Part shown: positions 48,944 through 64,000 of the stretch, in pieces | Layout of the letters: each line of letters begins with the position of its first letter | How positions within the stretch are numbered: position 1 is the first letter of the stretch | Source of the DNA: Haemonchus contortus | Lineage: Eukaryota; Nematoda; Chromadorea; Rhabditida; Trichostrongylidae | Length of the DNA stretch: 64,000 nt | Direction: 5' to 3' | NCBI GenBank assembly: GCA_000469685.2 | Contig: LS997565.1 | Coordinates: forward strand, 24,360,272-24,424,271 | The notes under the pieces: model-generated | Database searches by the model: none | The model's input: the letters and a program-made list of their open reading frames with translations, nothing else | Told to the model about the DNA's origin: nothing | Position numbers and translations under genes: made by a program

Positions 48944-50494
48944 ATGGCTAGCGAGATTGCTCGAGAGATGTTGGATGCATTACATGGTTTGGATCGCGTA
49001 CTTCAGGAAAACAGACGACGCAGCCAGTATGTGCGGAGGGAGCATGTGCCGTCTCTTGATGGAAGAATGAGGACGTTCGACGAGTATTTTGAAGCGTTTG
49101 GTGATCAGCACTTCAAACATTATACGAAGCTTCTGCCGACAGAGTTTGAACGCCTACTTGGTAGAATTGGCCCGGTGCTTGCACATCGTCTGACACACGC
49201 CTCTCCAATTCACCCTCGCCACCGACTTTTCATTTTTCTGAGGTAACACCAATTTAGGGCAGGATAGCAAACTCGCAAAAGTTTTTATTCTCTCAATTTA
49301 AAGGTCGGTCACATCCCCACGTTTTCTGCTCTAGCCGAAGAAGTCCACTGTGGAGTATCAACGGTTCAGAGCATTGTCTATGAAGTGGCGAGTGCCATAA
49401 GGAGTGGTGAGGCAATAAAACATAAATGGCAGCACGAAACAAAAATTCGAAGCCTTCCGTAAAGTTGTTCTTTTAAGTTTTGTATCGCGAAGCATTTCCT
49501 CCACTCACCAGACAGCAATTGGAGGATGTTGCTGCTAAAACGGAGGCGAGATATGATTACCCTAGGGTTGTGGGATTTATGGATGGGAAACATAAACATC
49601 AAGGTAGGAACCAGTTAGTTCCACAAGTGAATTTCGATTGTAGTAATAGAATTGCAGAAGCCTGCCCACTCTGGAGGGTCCTATTACAACTACAAGGGCA
49701 CCCACTCCATCATATTACTCGCCCTAGTGGATTGCGACCACCGCATTATGGCTTTTGATGTGGGGGCACCAGGTCGCGTGGGGGATGCAGGTGTATACAT
49801 GAGGTCGGACATCAAGGTAAAGAACGGGTAACTACCATTCCAGACACCAGGTCGCGTGGGGGCACCAGGTCGCGTGGGGGATGCAGGTGTATACATGAGG
49901 TCGAACATCAAGGTAAAGAACGGGTAACTACCATTCCAGACACTGATCGACAACAACGATCATCTATTCCCTCCCACACATATTGGTCGACCGTGGTTTT
50001 GCGCATGGGTACCGCTTCGTACGACCACACACACATGCTAGGGCGGATACACCTAGCAAACGAAGATTCAACGCGAAATACAGCGGGTAAAGCTAGTTTT
50101 TCCTGTTGTTTTTTACAATTCACTTCTCTTTACAGTGCCCGGCAAGTGGTTGAATCCACGTTTGGAATATTGAGCAGGCGATTCGGACTCCTCCAGACTA
50201 CCATACCGATGGAGCCATCCCACGCTGGTGACGTTGTTGGGTCACTGTTGGTGAGTAAAAATCTTCCTAAGAAGTGCAACCATCTGCGATTTCCTATATC
50301 CAATTCCTACAACAGGTGTTACACAATTTGATAGTTAAATGGCAGATGGAAGGTAGAGAAGCGGAAGGGCAACCACCAGGGATTGATCGAGAGCTGGATC
50401 CGCTGGAAGACCGAGTGCAAGAAGAGGAGGAGGAAGTGCGAAGCGCCGTGCAGGCTCGAGAATTAGTAAGTGTTTATTACGATACTCGTAGGTA
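48944..50494 (+). pseudogene. PIF/Harbinger transposase gene, decayed
   Basis: Plus-strand pieces line up with the DDE transposase of PIF/Harbinger elements (DDE_Tnp_4 type). First comes an N-terminal part (48944-49242, FEAFGDQHFKHYTKLL), then HIPTFSALAEEVHCGVSTVQ at about 49310-49380. LTRQQLEDVAAK and GFMDGKHKHQ follow near 49500-49600, with the first catalytic Asp in MDGKH. HSGGSYYNYKGTHSIILLAL and VDCDHRIMAFDVGAPGR come next, then ILVDRGFAHGYRFV with the next Asp. SGARQVVESTFGILSRRF at 50080-50185 holds the catalytic Glu, before an acidic tail. At least two phase breaks (exon 1 to 2, and before ILVDRG) make it inactive. A duplication lies at 49768-49939. The element ends were not found. 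Confidence 0.75.
49768..49939 (+). repeat. 96 bp tandem duplication inside the Harbinger gene
   Basis: ACCAGGTCGCGTGGGGGATG through ACTACCATTCCAGAC occurs twice with period 96; a short extra ACCAGGTCGCGTGGGGGC lies between. The duplicated segment ends with GTAAAG...CCATTCCAG, which looks like an intron. Splicing from the first GT (49817) to the last AG (49939) would remove the second copy. Confidence 0.7.
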
Positions 50495-50599
50495 GTTTCG
50501 TCAGCTGCCTTCACCCCCACTTGGCCCTCTGCGAAATGTGAAAGGAGTTTAGTGTTGGCTATGTCCGCGGTACGAGCTCAGTCACAACAGTACATAATT

Positions 50600-50692
50600 A
50601 GCGAAGTCATATTTATTGTAAAAGCGAAGTCATATATTTTGTCAAAGCGAAGTCATTTATATTGCCAGAGCGAAGACATATTCATTGTCAGA
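50600..50692. repeat. Short tandem repeat, AGCGAAGTCATAT unit
   Basis: Four degenerate units of about 23 to 27 bases start with AGCGAAG(T/A)CAT and end in a TATTG(T/C) segment. The array is AT-rich and lies just behind the Harbinger relic. Confidence 0.75.
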
Positions 50693-51371
50693 TACAGAAA
50701 AACCGAAAAACCAAATATTATGAGGAATATCAATGGCGGCGTTCCTTGACTGCTTCCACATCCGCGATCTGAAAGTTGCAACATTAGCTTCACAATTCAA
50801 GGCGACCAACAGGTTGGAGGGCGAAGGCAGTTGTTTTTGTGACTATTGATGATTGTTGCTAAAGATACACTTGTAAAATTTCTTAAATCTCACCTTAATC
50901 CACTTCTTCTTCTTCTTCTGGCTGTCCTGTTGAGCGCTTCCCGGAGACCACCTCCATAACTTCGTACAGAGAATCGTTTGGCAGATTTTGAATGAAGATT
51001 TCAAACCTGCATTAAAAAAATACGCCTAGCAGTATAGGTCCCATTTCAAATGGCCACTTCGACTTGGGATCCTTCCCTTGTCAGTTTGCGCGCTTCGTTC
51101 ACAATGGATTAAGGTCTTTACAATGCTTGTAGAGCAAATGTCTACCAATATTTAATAACACGGGTTGCCCAGGGCGCGCACATCCTAACATTTAAGGGTG
51201 GTAACTCGTTTTCGTGCATCGCTCTTAATCTTCGCGCATTTTTTTCGCGGTCAAACCGAGCTATATCATGCTCCAGCGCGAATCCCTTATATAGCAACTT
51301 ATAGCAACTTGAAAGGTCTCCACTACTATTACTTATCAAGCATTATTTCTGGAATCTAGATGAGCCTGTGA

Positions 51372-51389
51372 TTCGAAGGCACTTGCAGA
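51372..51389 (+). promoter_or_regulatory. Probable spliced-leader acceptor of the P5C reductase gene
   Basis: GGCACTTGCAG is followed by a single A and then the ATG at 51390. A second CTGCAG lies 5' of the in-frame Met at 51438. Either AG could receive a spliced leader; the first gives the longer protein. Confidence 0.45.
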
Positions 51390-54300
51390 ATGTCTGAATT
51401 CTCTCGACTATGTCACGCTGCAGGAATACCCGAACCGATGTTTCTCTTCATAGGAGGGGGCAACATGGCCTCCGCACTGATACATGGATGCATAGAATCC
51501 GGTGAGCATTTTGGTGTTTGTTCATATCATCATCTTGGTTAGGCATGGTCTCGACGGCTTATTTAGTAGCTCGTGTTTTTTGGTTTAAAGATTTATGCGC
51601 TGGTCGACTACGGCTATACTTCAAAGGAGTCGCTATGTCGAGACAGAACGGATGTGTCCTTCTGACGATCTGATAAATCCGATCTGACTATCTCGCAACT
51701 AAACAGTGGTTCTGCAGCGTGCGCCATCAGCAGATAGAAGGCGGTCCTGTGAGCGTATGAGCTCTCAGTAACCTTGCAGATTGCAGAGCTGTGATAAACT
51801 TCTGATCTGGAATTCGCTATGTAGTTATGGATTTCACCAAATATCAAGCAATCTTCACTGGAGCAGTTTCATTATCTCAAATTTCGAACTGCTTGATTTT
51901 ATTAAAGACAGAAAATAGCTAGAACAATCAGTAGCATAGGGACTAATCTGGCATAAATATCACATCTTCGACCACGTTTCCTATTTTGAATGGGCGGAAC
52001 CAATGCTAGATGGGTTTTCAAGCTAAATAAGTGGCAAGGAGCCACGGCTACGCGTTCTCGGTTTTGTAGAAACTAAATTATCTTCATGATAGTGTACTGT
52101 TTTGAGAGGTCATGATGTTCATTACGTTTCCCTCGACTCGGAACCTGTCCAAATATGGTATCAGAGAGAGTTCTGATTATTGTTTATCGCGAAACCGCAT
52201 TATCGCACAACAAAGACGGAGACTTCAACGCTGGTGGCTGCAGAGGCACGGTGAAGCGAGGAAGAAATTATTTGGATCAAGCAGGCGGTTGAATTCTGAG
52301 TGGGATCTCATCATATTTCTGGAAACTCACAGCGGTCCTAGTCGTTTCAACGTTATGAATTGCAGCAAATCTCTCTAGTTTTCCCCATGTTGAAAAAGAG
52401 TCATAAATTGATTAAATTCAAACAGACTGCGTTTTTCTCTTCGTAGTCATTTGTTGTAGGCCTATCGATGGTGTTTTGAGTTTGTTTTGTTCTGTTATGT
52501 GTTAACATTTGTGTACTTGTCTTGTGGTTCTTATTCCGACGATTTTAGAAAGTTCTCCCGGTTTTTAGGTTTCGCCACTGCAAAAGAGATCGCAATCAGC
52601 TGCCAATCTGAGGCAACTCAACATAAATGGAAGGTGATCATACTGACTCATATCAGTGACTTTTCGGGACGTACATATGCATATGCTGCTGTGTTATAGT
52701 GCGAGGGTTTCGATAACGTCTTCACATCCACATCAACAATGGTCAAAAATCTTCCCGAATGGTAGGCTTTCGCATTCATTTCTCCAGTTTATATCTGTAA
52801 TGTCATCAGAACTCCATACTCTTGGACCGTGCCAAAACTTCCCATTCAGGCATTATCGTGCTAGCTGTCAAACCACAGTCAAGACATGCAGTTTATGATA
52901 TGCTGTTGTCAAATAAAGCTTCGTTGGAGAACTGTCCATTGATGATCTCCATTCTAGCTGGAATCGACATCCCGACCCTGAAGACCGAGGCAAATTGTTT
53001 TTGAGCTTCAGTATTTTCCTGTGATTCTCCGATTTGAACTAAAGAAAAGTCTTTTAGTTAAACTGTATTCATTATCGTGGCCCAATCATTCGAATCATGC
53101 CAAACACAGCCGCTTCGATTGGTAACAGTGCTTCCATTTTGTGTTCTGAACCTGGAACCCCCATAGAAAAGGTATTCATCAAGGTCACTTGCTTTCGGTT
53201 CATTATACAAAGGCACAATTCAGGTTGCCATAGTCAAGTCGTTCGCCTCCAAAGTTGGTCTATGCGTAGATGTTGAACCGAAAACATTCAACGCTTATGG
53301 TGTGGTGTCCGGGTCAGCTCCAGCGTGGGTATGTTCCAAATTATTTAAAATGCTGCCGAATTTGGAGTGCTGGAAGGACTTTTGGAAAAGCGCCAGTTCT
53401 GGACAGATATGGAATGATGTGAAAACTCACAAGGATGGCGATTTGCGAACTTGAATTACGAAAGTGAGAATGCCTCTGAAGAAAGAGTATAGGGCGAAAC
53501 GTGGCGCAAACCCTCTCAGCCGCATGTTCTTTTTGTTTCATCAAGCCACTCACGGTCAACGAAGAGAAAGGAATCGTCATGGCGATATCATCTTGCCCAA
53601 GCTTTTAGTGTTACTCTGAGAAAACTCATTTGGAACGAGGAGACAAGATAGTAAAAATCGACGGCCGTTATGTTCTTTGAACTCAAAGCAGCGCGTGCCA
53701 ATCTCGTCAATAGTCCACCACCACTGCCACATCGACGTGCTGTGCATAGTGCTTGTACTGAACTCCAGGTGCCTCCAAGAAGACCTATAGAACAAGGTCT
53801 TCTCCTGTTGTAATTCTTCTCTGGGAAATATCTCCTTCCTCCACTAATATTACCTTCTTATGCTAAAATCACTTTCAACTAAATCTCTTCAATAACTGTT
53901 GTATGCTTTAATCTGGGTGTAGATAGAACTGCACATGTAGTAAATTTTTCGTGAAATAGTTTGCAACGTTATGTTGAAAGAAGCCCGAACCGTCGGGGAC
54001 CTAAAGGTACCACTTCAGTTTAGGCGTATGTATTCATGGAAGCGTTAGCTGATGGAGCTGTATTTACTGGATGCTCCCGGGATACTGCAATGAAACTTGC
54101 TGCACAGAGTCTGCTGGTGAGTTCGGATAGGTTCCGCTTTTCTGTAAGAAAAGTTCGTCGTCACTCAGCACAAAATAAGAATAATTGAATGTAGGTTTTA
54201 AAAAATTCTTACCGATTATCAGGGTGCAGCTCAAATGGTTCTCGAAAGTGGGGTGCATCCCTCCATTCTGAAGGATAATGTGTGTTCACCGGGTGGAACT

Positions 54301-54999
54301 ACCATAGCAGGTTTACGGGAGTTGGAAAAATCTGGTTAGTTTTTCTGCATTAAACTAGAAGAAACTAGAAGAACGATTAGGGAAACTTTACGTTCCCTCG
54401 TTTACTTTCCTTCGCGTTAAGGAATAAAGATGTCTCCTCAAAATCTGATTTCACCCGAAGGTGACTTGGTTCCGCGGCGATTGTATACCGTGCCGAAATT
54501 GGACATAGTTATTTGTTCAACACGTGTTCACGAAATCAACTATGAAATTACAAGAATATCTGAACTTTGTAGAGGCTTTGCCGAATTGCTAGTTCTACAA
54601 TTGGTAAACCCATTTACGACCCGTGGCGCACTCCAAAAAAGCGCACTTACTAAAGTTCCATATCACTCTTGTGTGCTATTTTGAGTATGCACTTGAGATA
54701 ACAGCTACTGATAGGTGCCGCAACTGTTTTACTTCAGATAAGAGTAGACTGCAGTGAGATTTGCCGCTAAAAACTCGACTTATCAAAAATGTAAACGTCA
54801 TTGCTGATTGCTATGCCATCCGCTACTTTTAAATGAGGGACAAAAGCAAAACACACCATAATTAAAATATTTCTTCACAACTAATAAATTAATAATTTCT
54901 CTAATTATAGTGTTACTACATATTCCGTTTGCAGGTTTCCGATCCGCAGTTATTGAAGCTGTTAAAGCGGCAACTGAAAGAGCAAACACAATGGCATAG
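51390..54999 (+). CDS. pycr: Pyrroline-5-carboxylate reductase, nine exons
   Basis: The product converts pyrroline-5-carboxylate to proline with NAD(P)H, the last step of proline synthesis. Exons: 51390-51501, 52569-52633, 52700-52761, 52850-52989, 53058-53171, 53224-53328, 54024-54116, 54223-54334 and 54935-54999. Motifs in order are the nucleotide-binding [49 protein letters not shown], and the family signature [19 protein letters not shown] before the C-terminus [14 protein letters not shown] replaces the usual GSGPAY. The length of about 289 residues is normal. Two oddities: the exon 4 donor is GC (gag/gcaaat), and exon 3 (frame read as [12 protein letters not shown]) joins exon 4 one base out of frame, so either a base is wrong or the gene carries a frameshift. 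An alternative start is Met at 51438. It is tail-to-tail with KTI12. Confidence 0.88.
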
Positions 55000-55391
55000 C
55001 AAGAAAGAAATCGGCATGATCGGAAGAAATCGGTTCATGAAGAAATCGGCATTGACAGCATGCCATGCCTCAATATGGAACAATTTTTTGGTAAATTATT
55101 CGTTCATTAAAGGTCTCTTCGAGTAGTGTTGAGATTGATTTGAGTGTTTGTTTATAAGTACAATTATTCTGTCCAAATTCTTATTTATACGAAGATGATT
55201 AAATATTCTATTTGATTCTTTGACAAAGATAACAACATATAACAACTGCCCTGAGGGAAAACAAGGACCCGAAAAGTGATCGTGAATAAGAATTTCTTTG
55301 CGTTACGATAAAAATAATGTCAGCTAGATAGGCTTAAAAAATCACTGCTGCCATGTAGGAGCCATTATATGACTTGTCTTGATGTGCACAC
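55000..55391. other. Convergent 3' region of pycr and KTI12
   Basis: The two stop codons are 392 bases apart on opposite strands. ATTAAA-type hexamers occur on the plus strand near 55104 and 55198 and may serve the reductase transcript. No separate gene was found. Confidence 0.5.
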
Positions 55392-58023
55392 TTATACATT
55401 ACTGTTGAGGTAGTGTATGAACAGGGAGGCTATTTTAGATTTACTGTCGATTGGATTGGCTTTGGACATATTGATAAACTGTCGTCTAAGCCGTGTGAGT
55501 TCGGCTAACGTACGAGTTCTACTGACCATCACCTAAAAGTTTAAACCTCGAAACTTCTACTGATCAAGGAGAGTGTGGATTACCTTGTTTGGGTCTGGAT
55601 CGAAGCTAGTGATGACTACATGCTGACCAACAACAACGTTACGCTGTCCTTGTATGATTTCATTTGTAACCTCTTGGGTAACACGATCAAGTTCATGAAG
55701 AAAGTTGATCGGAGCTGTGGGGACCACTTGCGTGCTTTGGTTCTGGGTGAGTGCTTTACCCTAAAAAGTACTTCCTACACGTACGCACTAATAATTAAAA
55801 AGTATAAACATTGCTTTTCTTCGAACTAACCTCACACATCCAACTGAATATGTCTGAAAAAGGAATATCCACAAATTTTGGAGACGGATGCTCCAAGTTG
55901 ATCCCCATATCATCTGGTGCCTCTTCCGGCCTTCTAGAAATAAGACCTATAAGTGACTAAGGGGCGTTTCTATATCATACAGCGCACAACATCAGAAAGG
56001 CAGCAGAGAACAAAAGCCCTATATTTATGCCATTACTACACTTGCGGCGCTAAGTGTAACTATGAAACGAGCACACAGCACAAAGCAGAATTTCAGTAGG
56101 TTTACTGATAGGATATTTCGAGGGAAACTTTCACGAAACGAACTTGTCACTTCTTCCAACTTTGATTTCATACAGCGGAGAATCCCATCGATTACGAGGA
56201 TCAGGTTTCTCGTATCGTGCGATAAGCTCGGTAAGTGTACTTTCTTCATATCTCAAATACACGGTTTCATTGAGCAAAGCCAAGTGTTCGATAAAGTAAA
56301 TGTGGTATCACCTTGCGTCGTCATTCTTTTGCTCGTTTAACCATTTGCATGTAGAAATTTCTGCATGACAATGGAGTACAGCAAACGTGGTTTTGCATAG
56401 CTTAGCAATTAAGAATAATTCATATCTGTACCCTGAACAACACAAGAACATGGGAATACAACAGTCTCGATCTGCTGAATCAATCATACACGGAGCGCAA
56501 ATATTGAAGAATGAAATAAGAAAAGGTTACCTTTAATGTAATTCAAACCATCACATACTACCACAGTATCTTGAGTCAAGCTCTTTTGCACGCACGATCG
56601 TAAATAGGATCGCTGGTCTTTCTCCTGAAATTTTTTCAAGGAAGTCCTAGCGACACTCGAAAATTCGCGCCTGAAATAGCGAAATCTCTTAAAATTTTCA
56701 TAAGCCTTAGGTCTGTATCTACGTGAGGAACGGACCCTCTTTTTCCAGAGTCATGAAAGATGTGTTTCGAGCTACCAACAAGGGATTGTGTCCCCTGATG
56801 ATAGCAGCTGTAAGCGAGCGAGGGAGATACTATGGAAATATCGCTTAATTGGAGGCAGTCTAAGTAAAGATGACATGCGACAGCACCCAGCAAGCGACAG
56901 CGTCCTCGGGGAGGTGAACGCAATGGCTATATCACCTACAGATGTGAAACCCAAGACGCAGCCTCTTAATATATTTTAGCAAAGAGCACAGCAAAACAGT
57001 TCGGATGATCGGCAAAAATGAGAGTCGCTGTGCCAGCGGCGTATTAGGCCGTTTCTATCCTTGAACTGCTGATGAGTTGCAAAGCTAGCGAACAGTTCAG
57101 GGTTTAGACTAGCCTGCTGCTTGCAACAAACCTGAAGTAGTCAAAAATATTCGTGCAGGAAAAAAGACATTCAGATACAGAGGAACATCGGGAGAAAATG
57201 CTCAACTTGTTCAACCTTCAACAGGACCTCGACCGTTTTAGTAGTCTCAATCTTGTCAGTGAAGTATTAGGAGAGATTTGTGAGGGAGGCTTAACTAACG
57301 GTGAATCGGTGAATCTGAAGAAACCTCGCTATCGCTCATCAACTCATCTCTTGCTTGACTGTGTTCCCGGTTTCATATGGTTTAATCCGAGCCTCACATC
57401 TCACGGGTTGACGTACAATTCTTTTCCGCATGAGAGGAACTTCCTAGAGGTTTTCTGTTTGTTTGTCTTGTAACTTTGAGTGTAACCGACTAAAGATGCG
57501 CATACACTCAGGATCGGGATCAAACGTACTCTTTGGGGAATCTGCGACCAGTCAAAGAGCGGCGATTCAATTTAAATGGCCGTTTAAGCAAGAGTTCACA
57601 TGGATTAGTTTGGGGAACATGTAGAATTCTATAGATTTATTATAATAGATATAGTAGATAGATAGTATAGATACATATACACTCGCCTCACCTATACCCT
57701 TTCCCTTCAATCCACTTGTCGACACTCTTTTAGAAGTTGGGTAATGGAGGGAGTGGCACTGCCACGGAAATGAGGGAATGACAATGAGACCGCTTACAGT
57801 GTTGTTTGTCTCTTTTGTTTTCTCCCTTCTTTTCTCAACTGTCAAAGTTTGAGAAAGAGCTTACCTTACTGGAATTACCGTAATCGCTACGATGAAAATC
57901 AAGATAGTCATCATCTCGAACGATTACCATTTGTTTGCCTTTACTCAAGAAGTATTCCTGTATTCTATCCACGAGTGTAGATTTACCAGAGGCAGGATGT
58001 CCCGTAACCAAGAGAAAGGGCAT
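55392..58023 (-). CDS. KTI12: KTI12 homologue (Elongator-associated P-loop ATPase), 293 aa
   Basis: KTI12 binds the Elongator complex and supports wobble-uridine modification of tRNA; it is related to the kinase PSTK. Seven minus-strand exons join in phase: 58023-57865, 56624-56531, 56432-56312, 56239-56135, 55933-55831, 55742-55584 and 55532-55392. The protein opens MPFLLVTGHPASGKSTLVDR with an intact Walker A motif. VVVCDGLNYIKG is the Walker B region, and YRYELFLIAK and PDPRNRWDSPLYE are family-specific. NQSTQVVPTAPINFLHELDR follows, and the C-terminus carries LAELTRLRRQFI and ends LNSNV. The length fits the family (yeast and human forms are about 310-350 residues). An upstream in-frame Met exists, but the AG acceptor six bases before 58023 and the family's MP start decide the start. 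Confidence 0.92.
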
Positions 58024-58045
58024 GCTAACCTGCAAAATTTTCGTA
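58024..58045 (-). promoter_or_regulatory. Probable spliced-leader acceptor of KTI12
   Basis: On the minus strand AAAATTTTGCAG precedes GTTAGC and the ATG at 58023. This close match to the nematode TTTTCAG-type acceptor, only six bases from the start codon, suggests trans-splicing. Confidence 0.55.
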
Positions 58046-58157
58046 CAATGTACTAGAACGGATTCCAGAGCATGAGGAGAAGTATCAGAGTCTAAAGAGA
58101 AAGCCACTACAGTTAGCAACAAAAGTCAATGAACTGATCACGATGCCTACGAAGGAA

Positions 58158-58275
58158 GGCTGCTTTCATAGTCCTTGGCCCTTGTTTACAACTGAATCTT
58201 GGTCGATACCGCGGGCAGGCGCCGCCCCAATCGCTCGATCGCTCGCGTGCCAAATCGCGAACTATGGAAGCAGCC
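58158..58275. mobile_element. Short M1-family MITE
   Basis: GGCTGCTTTCATAGTCC at the left and GAACTATGGAAGCAGCC at the right are inverted ends shared with 20036-20356. Only 118 bp lies between the outer edges; the interior includes GCGATCGATCG-like palindromic sequence. It is in the spacer between KTI12 and gex-2. Confidence 0.75.
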
Positions 58276-58480
58276 AAAGCGTACCGATCATGTGTTTATC
58301 ATTGCCGTAGTACTGAACACTGGCTCAGGTAGTTCTTTAACGCGAAATAACATTTGCAGTACTCTTGCTAAACTCGGTGAAGGGAACTCGCATGTGTGGA
58401 AGGGCTTTTTGAAGTTCAACCTCCAAGCTGCTTCCAACACATGCAATCTATTAAAGGGCAGAGTTCAGGAAAGGGGTGTG

Positions 58481-58725
58481 GTGCGTTAGGAACGAAATGG
58501 TCGCGTCGCGGTGAGAGGGGCGTCGCGCGCGAAGGACTGTAGCAGGATGCAGCAGTAGGTAAGAAATACAAGAAGAAAAGTACTAATAGTAGAATTATGC
58601 ATAAAATAATGATCGCATATCGATTGAGCTGTATGAAAAACGCTAGAGCTGTAATAAGGGCGAATGAGTGGTCCGCGACAGCCGCGTGCGACAAATCGAT
58701 TACCCAAAATCGTTCCTAACGCCCG
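58481..58725. mobile_element. Foldback MITE, GTTAGGAACGA ends
   Basis: GCGTTAGGAACGA at the left returns as TCGTTCCTAACGC at the right. GTCGCGTCGCGG and CCGCGACAGCCGCG lie near the ends. It is about 240 bp with no coding capacity and differs from the GGCTGCTTTCA family nearby. Confidence 0.6.
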
Positions 58726-59359
58726 TCTCCCCTTTTATCCTACCAGACGGGTCTAGTGGAAGGTTTGGACGACCTCGGGCAATGATCCCTGTGATAGTGT
58801 AGTAAATTTCTATAAGTAAAATGTAGGTGTGGTGTACCGCTATGAAAAGCACAGAATAATAGTTAACATGTACTTATTCAAGACGGCCCGCAACCTAGGT
58901 TTTGCCCTGACGCTGTTCGAGGAAAAAGGGAGGACCACGCTTTCGGTGGTCTCCCACGTCCCCGCCCCTCAAATCATTATGGGAGTCCCTAGTTCAGAAA
59001 GTAGTCTCAGACTAAGAGAGTGACGAGGGATGGGATCGGCAACCCTCTTAAAAAGCCGAAAGCTCAGAGGGGGAACTTCTACCGAACGACACTTGAAACT
59101 ATGCCGTCCTACCACCGCTTGGGTATCGATGTTCTGTCAAATTACCTAGATATTCTATTTCCATTTTGTTGGATATGCTGGAGAGGGGTATTTTGAAAGG
59201 AAAGGACCTTTGAACGAAAATAAAACGCTTAAAAATTGTCAGGGAGGGAGTGGCAGAATGGCGCATTTGTGTGGACTGGAGCGCGCTGTAATTGGATTTT
59301 TCTGGCTTACTCATACTGATATTGGGCTGACCTGCTGACGGGTTTTGAGAGTCCTCCCG
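58726..59359. promoter_or_regulatory. Spacer and likely promoter region of gex-2
   Basis: No gene is visible. Together with 58046-58480 this is the divergent spacer between KTI12 and gex-2. GGGTTTTGAG and GAGAG lie within 13 bases of the gex-2 ATG and could hold the trans-splice acceptor. No clear promoter motif can be named. Confidence 0.35.

Positions 59360-64000
<4,641 letters not shown>

Noticed and set aside
53329..54023. Open frames on the minus strand within the long P5C reductase intron
   Set aside because: No recognisable product; the reductase exons on either side join in phase across it, so it is intron.

Overview
The window is eukaryotic nuclear DNA and looks like a nematode. Its genes have many small exons separated by introns that are often only 45 to 100 bases, start codons sit directly behind T-rich AG acceptors of the spliced-leader type, and the identifiable proteins include a nematode-style peptide GPCR and a GEX-2 (CYFIP) orthologue. 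Repeats are typical of a hookworm-like, clade V (strongylid) genome: RTE-like retrotransposons, a Penelope-like element (PLE), Tc1 relics, a PIF/Harbinger element and many foldback MITEs. The genus is inference; the nematode assignment is firmer. No other RNA gene or any CRISPR array was seen.

Four protein-coding genes could be rebuilt exon by exon with matching reading phases. (1) A 352-residue rhodopsin-family receptor lies on the minus strand, 33825 to 18780, in eight exons, with one 8.4 kb intron. (2) Pyrroline-5-carboxylate reductase lies on the plus strand, 51390 to 54999, in nine exons; one junction is out of frame. (3) The Elongator-associated ATPase KTI12 lies on the minus strand, 58023 to 55392, in seven exons, complete at 293 residues. 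It is tail-to-tail with the reductase. (4) The WAVE-complex subunit GEX-2/CYFIP lies on the plus strand from 59360 and runs off the right edge; the last bases of the window are a splice acceptor. KTI12 and gex-2 are divergent across about 1.3 kb. No shared pathway links these four genes.

Layout: 1-4469 holds nothing I recognise. 4470-9735 is a nest of mobile DNA: a PLE interrupted by a MITE and by a 2 kb Tc1-derived palindrome, with a second PLE 3' part head-to-head with it. 11.4-15.7 kb holds a Tc1 relic, a 2 kb inverted repeat with a tRNA-like SINE core, and an RTE tail. 18.8-33.8 kb is the GPCR gene. 36-46 kb is a graveyard of RTE pieces, microsatellite and foldback elements. 46.2-48.8 kb has a long hairpin repeat and a tandem satellite. 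48.9-50.5 kb is a broken PIF/Harbinger transposase gene. 51.4 kb to the end is gene-dense.

No wholly new biological system could be demonstrated. The strongest candidates for a second look are the long near-palindromic repeats (4.66-6.70, 13.1-15.2 and 46.2-48.2 kb), which could make double-stranded RNA, and several unusual gene-structure points in the four genes.
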